From NCBI GenBank assembly GCA_028822575.1, contig JAPKDN010000233.1, positions 1 through 5,579 on the forward strand: 5,579 nucleotides of DNA. Reading direction: 5' to 3'. Made by a program: the position numbers and the translations under genes. Below are positions 1 through 5,116 of the stretch, one piece after another. Source of the stretch: Alphaproteobacteria bacterium (GTDB lineage: Bacteria; Pseudomonadota; Alphaproteobacteria; Thalassobaculales; Thalassobaculaceae). The notes beneath the pieces were generated by a model. The model was not told the DNA's origin and did no database searches. It was given only the letters and a program-made list of their open reading frames with translations. Every line of letters starts with the position of its first letter. The stretch's first letter is position 1.

Positions 1-40
1 CGATGTAAACAAACCTCAGGCGGAAGCGGTCACTGACTGA
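1..40 (+). CDS. C-terminal tail of an unidentified upstream gene (partial)
   Basis: The frame beginning at base 2 is open from the left edge to a TGA at 38-40 and would encode a short acidic tail, DVNKPQAEAVTD. The other open frame here ends with TGA at 34-36 but has a less gene-like composition (RCKQTSGGSGH). Twelve residues are too few to identify a family. If the frame-2 reading is right, its stop overlaps the proposed CTG start of the next gene at 33 by 8 nt, which suggests translational coupling in one operon. The rest of the gene lies outside the window. Confidence 0.4.
   Translation, partial: DVNKPQAEAVTD
18..23 (+). promoter_or_regulatory. Shine-Dalgarno sequence supporting a CTG start at 33
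   Basis: AGGCGG lies 9 nt upstream of the CTG at 33-35, the normal spacing for a ribosome binding site. By contrast, the bases just before the ATG at 81 (ATATCGCCTTC) contain no purine-rich motif. This site therefore favours the upstream non-ATG start for the VOC protein. The match to AGGAGG is 5 of 6. Confidence 0.45.
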
Positions 41-437
41 ACGCCCATCCGCCTTTCGCGGCATCCGACATATCGCCTTCATGGTCGAGAACCTAGAGGA
101 GTGCGAGAAGTTCTACACCGACGTAATGGGTATGGAGCTGCTCTATCGTGCCAATGAGAATCTTGTCTATCTCACATGCGGTAACGACAACCTGTCTCTG
201 GCACGGGCCAAATCAAAGCCGGAGAAGGGCGGTCTCTTGGACCACTACGGGTTCATCGTCGAGAGCAAGGAAACGCTCGATGCCTGGTTCGATTATTTCA
301 AATCGATCGACGTTCCGGTGTTGGACCAACCACACAATCATGCCGACGGCGCGCGCAGCTTCCACATCAAAGACCCGGCGGGGAATGTGATTCAGCCAAT
401 TTACCACCCGGCAATTTCCGCGCAGCAATTCACCTAG
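33..437 (+). CDS. VOC (glyoxalase/bleomycin-resistance fold) family protein, probable CTG start
   Basis: This is a single-module vicinal-oxygen-chelate protein of about 134 residues. The first ATG in frame is at 81, but starting there removes the first beta strand of the fold. The in-frame codons before it read TERPSAFRGIRHIAF, a typical VOC N-terminus carrying the first metal-ligand His (residue 13 from CTG). The frame is closed by TAA at 6-8 and holds no ATG, GTG or TTG between there and 81, so CTG at 33 is the best candidate start. Other landmarks are the FYTDVMGMEL helix-strand, a second candidate ligand in the DHYGF strand (His71), and the terminal DPAGNVIQPI motif. In that motif Gln121 sits where the family usually has a Glu ligand. 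Members of this fold act as glyoxalases, dioxygenases, epimerases or thiol transferases, and the reaction here is not determined. The length rules out a classical two-module extradiol dioxygenase. It lies 13 nt before the flavin oxidoreductase gene, in one operon. Confidence 0.85.
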   Translation: MTERPSAFRGIRHIAFMVENLEECEKFYTDVMGMELLYRANENLVYLTCGNDNLSLARAKSKPEKGGLLDHYGFIVESKETLDAWFDYFKSIDVPVLDQPHNHADGARSFHIKDPAGNVIQPIYHPAISAQQFT

Positions 438-450
438 CCAAGGCGCATCG

Positions 451-1647
451 ATGTCCCAAGAGAAAACTCAACCGCTGCTATTCACGCCGATCACAATACG
501 GGGTGTGACATCGAAAAACCGGATCGTCGTCTCGCCGATGTGCCAGTATAATTCCGATGACGGTGGCCCTGGAGATTGGCAGATGATGCATTTGGGCCGC
601 CTCGCTGTCGGTGGCGCCGGGATCATTTTTGGCGAAGAAACAGGGGTTGAGGCGCGTGGCCGCAAGACCCACAAATGCGCAGGTATTTGGAACGACAAAC
701 ACATTCCGATGTATCGTCGGATAACTGATTTCATCAAGGAACAGGATGCGGTTCCGGCCATCCAAATCGGCCATGCGGGCCGCAAGGCATCCTGTCACAC
801 AGCAACCGAGGCTTGGCGGCCCCTGACCGACGACGACGCAAAGGACGGTTGGGCTCCATGGCAAGGCTTGGCGCCAAGCGCGCTCGACCAGCTGCCCCGC
901 CGGTTCACGCCGAAGGCCATGGATGCGGGCGACATCAAAACTGTGCTCGACGCGTGGCGGGAGGCGACGCGGCGTAGCATGGACGCAGGCTACGATATTC
1001 TCGAGATACACGGCGCTCATGGGTATCTTATCCATCAATTCCTCTCGCCGGTAAGCAATCACCGCAACGATGCTTATGGCGGTGACCGCGCGGGGCGCAT
1101 GCGCTTCGCACTTGAGGTCGCCGAGGTCGTGCGGGATGCCTGGCCACAAGATAAACCACTGTTCTTCCGCGTCTCATCCGTCGACGGCGAGGGCGGGATG
1201 TGGGGTCTGGACGACACGGTGGCATTGTCGAAAGAACTGAAGAACCGGGATATCGACCTCGTTGATTGCTCGTCAGGTGGTATTTCTGGCGATAGCGAAA
1301 TGCCCATGATCCCCCGCATCGAACAATTCCAAGCAGGGTTTTCCGAACGCGTGCGCCGGGAAGGAAACATCATGACCATTGCGGTGGGTGGCATTACCGA
1401 AGCGCAACAGGCGGAAGATATTCTGCAATCGGGGCGGGCTGACCTCGTCGCACTCGCGCGGGAGTTCCTATGGAACGCCGACTGGGCGGCACATGCGGCG
1501 AAGACGCTAGGTGCCGCAGACCCTTACGGACAAATGCCGCAGGAATACGCCTATCGCCTGCGCCAACGCGAGAAACAAAAGGAAATGCCTATTAATCAAG
1601 GCGGCCCGGTGACCCAAGCTGCCTACACAAAAATATTTGGAGACTAA
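451..1647 (+). CDS. YqjM-like NADH:flavin oxidoreductase (Old Yellow Enzyme family)
   Basis: This is a 398-residue FMN-dependent TIM-barrel enzyme of the OYE family, predicted cytoplasmic. Such enzymes use NAD(P)H to reduce activated C=C bonds in enones, enals and related compounds. The YqjM-class hallmarks are present: SPMCQY with Cys31 and Tyr33 (YqjM Cys26/Tyr28), QIGHAGRKA at 105-113 with flavin-contacting Gln105, and the substrate-anchoring pair in HGAH (His187 and His190). HQFLSPVSNHR and the downstream YGG motif follow. Near the C-terminus, AVGGI (311-315) and LAREFLW (335-341) fit the FMN-phosphate site. The protein is about 60 residues longer than YqjM. It ends in a charged tail (YRLRQREKQKEM and on) instead of the YERGW-type arginine-finger terminus. 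AAGG at 440-443 is spaced 7 nt before the ATG. It lies between the VOC gene and an LLM oxidoreductase gene in one operon. The family call is firm and the substrate is unknown. Confidence 0.95.
   Translation: MSQEKTQPLLFTPITIRGVTSKNRIVVSPMCQYNSDDGGPGDWQMMHLGRLAVGGAGIIFGEETGVEARGRKTHKCAGIWNDKHIPMYRRITDFIKEQDAVPAIQIGHAGRKASCHTATEAWRPLTDDDAKDGWAPWQGLAPSALDQLPRRFTPKAMDAGDIKTVLDAWREATRRSMDAGYDILEIHGAHGYLIHQFLSPVSNHRNDAYGGDRAGRMRFALEVAEVVRDAWPQDKPLFFRVSSVDGEGGMWGLDDTVALSKELKNRDIDLVDCSSGGISGDSEMPMIPRIEQFQAGFSERVRREGNIMTIAVGGITEAQQAEDILQSGRADLVALAREFLWNADWAAHAAKTLGAADPYGQMPQEYAYRLRQREKQKEMPINQGGPVTQAAYTKIFGD
1639..1642 (+). promoter_or_regulatory. Ribosome binding site for the first LLM gene, inside the preceding gene
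   Basis: GGAG occupies the last codons of the flavin oxidoreductase gene, 7 nt before the ATG at 1650. The stop codon TAA (1645-1647) lies between this site and the start, leaving only 2 nt between the two genes. The arrangement implies one mRNA and probable translational coupling. Confidence 0.6.
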
Positions 1648-1649
1648 GG

Positions 1650-2591
1650 ATGCGATACGGATACTACTTGCCAACCCGAGGACCGCTCAGCGAGCCGGGT
1701 GCGATCAGCGAGCTGGTCGGGCAAGGCGAGGGCATGGGATTTGCGACCATCGTGATCGCAGATCACATCGTCTCTCCGACCAAAGTAAATTCACCTTATC
1801 CCTACACGGTTGACGGTGGATTTCCCGGGCAAGGCGACGCGCTTGAGCAGCTCTCGCTGATGTCCTTCGTCGCGGCCCTGACGACGACCTCTCGCCTTGT
1901 CACCAGCGTCATGATCCTACCACACCGCAATCCACTTGCGACGGCAAAAACCCTGGCGACGATCGATGTTCTCTCACAAGGCCGGGTGACGGTTGGTGTC
2001 GGTGTCGGTTGGCTGCGCGAAGAGTTCGAGGCGCTCGACGCGGCTGACTTCGATAAGCGAGGGGCTGTCAGCAACGAGTATCTGGAGATATTCAAGAAAT
2101 GCTGGACTGAAGATCCCGTCTCCTTCGACGGCGAATTCTATTCCTTCAAGGAACTCCGCTGTGTGCCACATCCGGTCCAGAACCCGCACCCACCCATCTG
2201 GATCGGCGGTCACAGTAAGCCAGCGCTGCGGCGCACCGCCAAGTACGGCGACGGATGGCATCCAGTGGGTGCCACGGCGGCCTCACCTCTGCCGCCGGCG
2301 GAGTTCGAGCGATTGCTTGATGAGTTGAAAATTCTGACGGAGGCGGAAGGCCGAAATTTCGACGACCTATTTATCTCGCTGAAAGCGCCTTCCTATGACC
2401 CCGGCCTGACCCCGGCAGGCTATGACCGACTGCCCTTTGCGGGAGAAGCGGCGCAGGTCATCGAAGATATCAAGACATACGAAGCCCTTGGCGTCAGGGA
2501 GCTTATCTTTGATTTCCGCGCACCGACCCTAGGGGAAACCTTGGATCGAATGGATCATTTCATGACGGAAGTAGCGCCCTCGACGGACTAG
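1650..2591 (+). CDS. Luciferase-like monooxygenase (LLM) class oxidoreductase
   Basis: This 313-residue (beta/alpha)8 protein belongs to the bacterial luciferase-like superfamily, close to the Rv2161c-type group usually labelled F420-dependent. Landmarks in order are the N-terminal strand RYGYYLPTRG, the ADHIV motif with His39, ILPHRNP at 89-95, the barrel motif LSQGRVTVGVGVGW (108-121) followed by REEFEAL, and PPIWIGG ending at Gly187, then KYGDGW. Family members oxidise or reduce organic substrates using reduced F420 or FMNH2. Sequence alone does not settle the cofactor, and in a proteobacterium FMN remains possible. The start follows the previous stop by 2 nt. The gene ends in a TAG that overlaps the stop of the convergent TauD-family gene. 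The leftward operon encodes a related LLM protein with matching motifs. Family call secure, reaction unknown. Confidence 0.93.
   Translation: MRYGYYLPTRGPLSEPGAISELVGQGEGMGFATIVIADHIVSPTKVNSPYPYTVDGGFPGQGDALEQLSLMSFVAALTTTSRLVTSVMILPHRNPLATAKTLATIDVLSQGRVTVGVGVGWLREEFEALDAADFDKRGAVSNEYLEIFKKCWTEDPVSFDGEFYSFKELRCVPHPVQNPHPPIWIGGHSKPALRRTAKYGDGWHPVGATAASPLPPAEFERLLDELKILTEAEGRNFDDLFISLKAPSYDPGLTPAGYDRLPFAGEAAQVIEDIKTYEALGVRELIFDFRAPTLGETLDRMDHFMTEVAPSTD
2588..2591. other. Shared CTAG: overlapping stop codons of two convergent genes
   Basis: The palindrome CTAG contains TAG on the plus strand at 2589-2591, ending the first LLM gene. It also contains TAG on the minus strand, read from 2590 to 2588, ending the dioxygenase gene. 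The two coding regions overlap by 4 bp. There is no intergenic space for a dedicated terminator between the two convergent operons. Confidence 0.95.
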
Positions 2592-3448
2592 GCGGAAGGG
2601 ACCGACACCACATACCCGGATTTCTCGCCTTGGACCGTGGAGCGCAGCATGTGACGCGGTTCCGCCGGGTCGAAATCGCCGAGCGCCAAATGCATGGCCG
2701 TGCGGTTGTCCCAGCAGACGAGATCGCCGACCCGCCATTGGTGGCGATAGACGTTCTCTGGCCGGGTTGCATGATCACAAAGATAGCGGATGATCGGCGC
2801 GCTTTCCGCCGCACTCATCCCGTCGAAATGCGATGTCCGTTCACTCACATAAAGCGCCTTCACGCCGCTTTCGTTGTGGATGCGCACGCAGGGATGGGCA
2901 ATCGGTGGATTGATCGCGTTCAATTCATCTAGGTTTCCCGAGCTGCGGTCCTTGGCGCCCGCCACCATATTGAAATCGTAGACCGATTGCAGATCGCCTA
3001 CGATATCCTTCATCTTATCGGACAACTCGTCATAGGCGCGCGCCATATTGCAGAACATGGTGTCGCCACCGACGGACGGCTTTTGCGTGCAATACAACAT
3101 CGAAGAATTCGCCGGACAATTGGTGTAGGCGTAATCGGAATGCCAATTCCGGCCTGCCGTTCGCGTGGGTGACGGTTTTCCGTTCTTCGGGATATTGGTG
3201 ACCTCGAGAAGTTCGGGATAACCTTCTAATGAATCGTTCGGTGTGGCGGCATGATCGTCGAGCTCACCAAACCGGCGCGAAAACGCCAAATGCTCATCCG
3301 GCGTCCAATCGATATCGCGAAAGACGATAATATGGTGCGCATGCCAAGCCTTTCGAATTGCATCAATCTCCGCATCGGAGGGAGCTTTTGCGATGTCGAT
3401 GCCACGAATTTCCGCACCTAGTGCGTTTCCCAATCGAATAATTTTCAT
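2588..3448 (-). CDS. TauD/TfdA family Fe(II)/2-oxoglutarate-dependent dioxygenase
   Basis: This 286-residue protein has the double-stranded beta-helix dioxygenase fold. It couples decarboxylation of 2-oxoglutarate to hydroxylation, and often cleavage, of a substrate. The iron facial triad is visible as His103 and Asp105 in NWHSDY, with His253 in DNRTAMH. GGDT places Thr130 like TauD Thr126, which contacts 2-oxoglutarate. RHMLR near the C-terminus gives Arg265 (TauD Arg266, 2-oxoglutarate carboxylate) and Arg269 (TauD Arg270, which binds the taurine sulfonate). The active site thus looks complete, and Arg269 hints at a substrate with an anionic group, by analogy only. Length matches TauD (about 283). 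The substrate cannot be assigned to taurine, 2,4-D or another compound, so no gene name is given. It is the last gene of the leftward operon, 2 nt after the second LLM gene, with a strong Shine-Dalgarno sequence. Confidence 0.94.
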   Translation of the reverse strand: MKIIRLGNALGAEIRGIDIAKAPSDAEIDAIRKAWHAHHIIVFRDIDWTPDEHLAFSRRFGELDDHAATPNDSLEGYPELLEVTNIPKNGKPSPTRTAGRNWHSDYAYTNCPANSSMLYCTQKPSVGGDTMFCNMARAYDELSDKMKDIVGDLQSVYDFNMVAGAKDRSSGNLDELNAINPPIAHPCVRIHNESGVKALYVSERTSHFDGMSAAESAPIIRYLCDHATRPENVYRHQWRVGDLVCWDNRTAMHLALGDFDPAEPRHMLRSTVQGEKSGYVVSVPSA

Positions 3449-3450
3449 GA

Positions 3451-4371
3451 CTAACCGACCTCCTGACGCAAACGGTCGTGAATGGCCCGCAGAGCATCGA
3501 GCATCGCGTCGACGCTGCGTGAGCCGGATTGAAAGATTGCCGTCGCGTTTACTGCGACTCCATCGAAGCCCATCTCCTTAAGTTCCACCACTCGGGCCGC
3601 CACACGGGCCGGCTCCGCATAGAATGTCTTGCCCGCCGTATCTCCGGCACGGGGCGGCGGCGCAATCATGCTTTGCCAACCGATCGTATTTGGATCGCGG
3701 CCCGCACTGGCAGCCGCCTCCCGGATCACGTCCATGGCGCGCTTGGCGAAATCCGCATCGCTCACCTGGCTCGCCAACCAGCCATCGCCGTACTTGCCGA
3801 CACGACGGAACGCGGGCGGCGTATTGCCGCCGACCCAGATCGGCAAGTCCCCGCCTTGGGGCGGTTTCGGCTCCATCGCCATAGCTTCGGTCGGATAGTG
3901 CTCGCTCTCAAACTCGATCCGCTCTTCCCGCCAATAGGCCCGCAACAGCTCCATGGCTTCATCCATGCGCCGCCCCCGCGTCTTGAAACTTTCGCCAAGT
4001 GCTTCGTATTCGGATTCTTGCCAACCGATTCCGACGCCCAACCGCACCCGGCCGTCCGATAGCGTATCGAGGGAGCTAACCTGTTTCGCCACTAAAGCCG
4101 GTTGGCGTTGCGGCAGAATCAATACCTCGGTGCCGAGACCGATCTTGTCCGTCATTGCCGCCGCGTAGGACAGCATCATAAAGGCCTCGATGATCGGCAT
4201 CTGTGCCGGATAGATAGATTTGGTCCGGCCTTCGATATCGTAGCCCATCACCACATGATCGTAGACGTCGAGCTGATCGTAGCCGATATCCTCGATCCCC
4301 TTAGCAAGTTTACCGACCGCTTTTGGGCCTTCGCGATAGGCGACGCTGGGGAATTCGACGGCGAGTTTCAT
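3451..4371 (-). CDS. Second luciferase-like monooxygenase (LLM) class oxidoreductase
   Basis: This 306-residue LLM-superfamily barrel protein is related to the one at 1650-2591. In order it shows the N-terminal strand MKLAVEFPSV, VYDHVV with His39 in the same place as its paralogue, ILPQRQP at 85-91, LSDGRVRLGVGIGW at 104-117 followed by ESEYEAL, then LPIWVGG and KYGDGW. The shared motifs place both in the Rv2161c-like, nominally F420-dependent group. Outside the motifs they differ clearly, so they are diverged paralogues and not a recent duplication. The start is supported by GGAG (plus-strand CTCC at 4381-4384), 9 nt before the ATG. It follows the isomerase-like gene by 17 nt and precedes the dioxygenase gene by 2 nt. 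Cofactor (F420 or FMN) and substrate are not determined. Confidence 0.93.
   Translation of the reverse strand: MKLAVEFPSVAYREGPKAVGKLAKGIEDIGYDQLDVYDHVVMGYDIEGRTKSIYPAQMPIIEAFMMLSYAAAMTDKIGLGTEVLILPQRQPALVAKQVSSLDTLSDGRVRLGVGIGWQESEYEALGESFKTRGRRMDEAMELLRAYWREERIEFESEHYPTEAMAMEPKPPQGGDLPIWVGGNTPPAFRRVGKYGDGWLASQVSDADFAKRAMDVIREAAASAGRDPNTIGWQSMIAPPPRAGDTAGKTFYAEPARVAARVVELKEMGFDGVAVNATAIFQSGSRSVDAMLDALRAIHDRLRQEVG
3458..3464 (-). promoter_or_regulatory. Strong Shine-Dalgarno sequence for the TauD-family gene
   Basis: The minus strand reads AGGAGGT here, a perfect match to the anti-Shine-Dalgarno consensus, 9 nt before the ATG at 3448-3446. It lies within the last codons of the second LLM gene, just before its TAG stop. 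It is the strongest ribosome binding site in the window and suggests that the dioxygenase is translated efficiently. Confidence 0.75.
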
Positions 4372-4388
4372 AGATGGAGTCTCCGAAT

Positions 4389-5018
4389 TTAGCTCAAATC
4401 GAAATTCGACGGCTTGTAGGGTTGGCGCAGCGCGCGCTCCACCATTTCCAAATGGTCCTGGCCGTAGAACATATCTCCCTCAATGAAATAGGTCGGCGAC
4501 CCAAAGACGGAACGCTCGATGGCCTCGACCGTATTGGCTTCGTAGATCGCGGCAACCTCGTTCGATAACGCGGCCGCGAGCAAGGGTGCCGGATCAACAT
4601 CGGCACTTCGCGCCAAAGTTTGCAGCGTCGACTCATTCGACAGATCTGCATCGTCGCGCCAGTGCCCTTGCAGCATCGCATGCGCAAGAGCATCGACGTT
4701 TGCGTCCTGTAGAGACGCGGCAATCAGCATCCCATTCGATAATGTCATATCCGCCCAATGGTGTTCCGGATAGCCATCCATCACAGGTGCCGCGCGGTGT
4801 TCGGACCAGCGGTCGATCTCGCGCCGAAAATAATAGGCACGGTGGTTTTGCGGTCGCTCGCGGGTCGGCACCGAGCCAACTCCCGCGATACCGCGTGTGA
4901 GCTCGTAAGGTTTGTGGACAATGGTTCGCCCCGCAGCTTCGGCGATTTCCATAAACCGAGCCGAACCCAAATATGCGAAAGCGGAATGGGCGGAATAGAA
5001 ATATTCAATCTCAGGCAT
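4389..5018 (-). CDS. 2-hydroxychromene-2-carboxylate isomerase-like DsbA/GST-kappa family protein
   Basis: This 209-residue protein has a thioredoxin-type fold with the helical insertion typical of DsbA/GST-kappa proteins. HCCA isomerases of this group use glutathione to isomerise 2-hydroxychromene-2-carboxylate during naphthalene-type degradation. The N-terminal FYSAHSAFAYLG aligns with the family FxxSPxSYL motif and places Ser12 at the catalytic, glutathione-activating position (NahD Ser11). The Pro that normally follows is Ala13. No CxxC is present, so it is not a disulfide oxidoreductase. The C-terminal FGSPTYFIEGDMFYGQDHLEM contains the cis-Pro loop (Pro175) and the GQDHL motif characteristic of this family. 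The start is supported by GAGGAA about 6 nt upstream on the minus strand. It is the first gene of the leftward operon. The true substrate may differ from chromene carboxylate, since many homologues are uncharacterised. Confidence 0.87.
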   Translation of the reverse strand: MPEIEYFYSAHSAFAYLGSARFMEIAEAAGRTIVHKPYELTRGIAGVGSVPTRERPQNHRAYYFRREIDRWSEHRAAPVMDGYPEHHWADMTLSNGMLIAASLQDANVDALAHAMLQGHWRDDADLSNESTLQTLARSADVDPAPLLAAALSNEVAAIYEANTVEAIERSVFGSPTYFIEGDMFYGQDHLEMVERALRQPYKPSNFDLS

Positions 5019-5061
5019 CGATGTTTCCTCTAAGCTCTGCGGCCAAGTCTTTTATTCACAC

Positions 5062-5093
5062 TCTCGGGACCTATCGTCTTAGCAGTCCCAAGA
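5062..5093. repeat. Inverted repeat, candidate operator
   Basis: TCTCGGGAC (5062-5070) and GTCCCAAGA (5085-5093) are inverted copies matching at 8 of 9 positions, separated by 14 bp. The centres are 23 bp apart, about two helical turns, as expected for a dimeric regulator binding one face of the DNA. The repeat sits centrally between the divergent genes and overlaps the weak promoter candidates of both. On the minus strand the mismatch becomes a U-G wobble, so an RNA hairpin is an alternative. No regulator gene is in the window to pair with it. Confidence 0.45.
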
Positions 5094-5106
5094 TCGCCCC
5101 CATTGT

Positions 5107-5112
5107 GGAGAA
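5107..5112 (+). promoter_or_regulatory. Ribosome binding site for the MDR oxidoreductase gene
   Basis: GGAGAA lies 4 nt before the ATG at 5117 (6-7 nt from the GGAG core), a normal spacing. It fixes the start of the right-edge gene. The encoded protein then begins with a family-typical N-terminus. Confidence 0.65.
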
Positions 5113-5116
5113 AGCC

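Larger units (their letters stand above)
5019..5116. promoter_or_regulatory. Divergent intergenic promoter region
   Basis: These 98 bp separate the starts of two divergent genes and must contain, or lie close to, both promoters. The matches to sigma-70 boxes are weak. For leftward transcription, AAGACG (plus-strand CGTCTT, 5075-5080) lies 17 nt from GAATAA (plus-strand TTATTC, 5052-5057). For rightward transcription, TTTTAT (5050-5055) lies 16 nt from TATCGT (5072-5077). Both candidates overlap the inverted repeat at 5062-5093. Only the regional call is firm, and the individual boxes are guesses. Confidence 0.5.

Noticed and set aside
33..437. Extradiol ring-cleavage dioxygenase paired with the HCCA isomerase-like gene, as in naphthalene degradation
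   Set aside because: The VOC protein has one module of about 134 residues, far shorter than the two-module extradiol dioxygenases, and lacks the usual Glu ligand. No ring-hydroxylating dioxygenase is in the window.
478..1149. A 223-codon open frame on the minus strand inside the flavin oxidoreductase gene
   Set aside because: It lies antisense to a protein with clear OYE catalytic motifs. Its translation shows no recognisable family, and it is a by-product of GC-rich codon use.
3529..4062. A 177-codon open frame on the plus strand opposite the second LLM gene
   Set aside because: The Arg- and His-rich translation has no domain pattern, and the opposite strand encodes a full LLM protein with all motifs.
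4376..4384. GGAGTCTCC, a short palindrome between the isomerase-like and second LLM genes
   Set aside because: The arms are 4 bp around a single base, too tight for a hairpin. It is explained by the GGAG ribosome binding site for the LLM gene.
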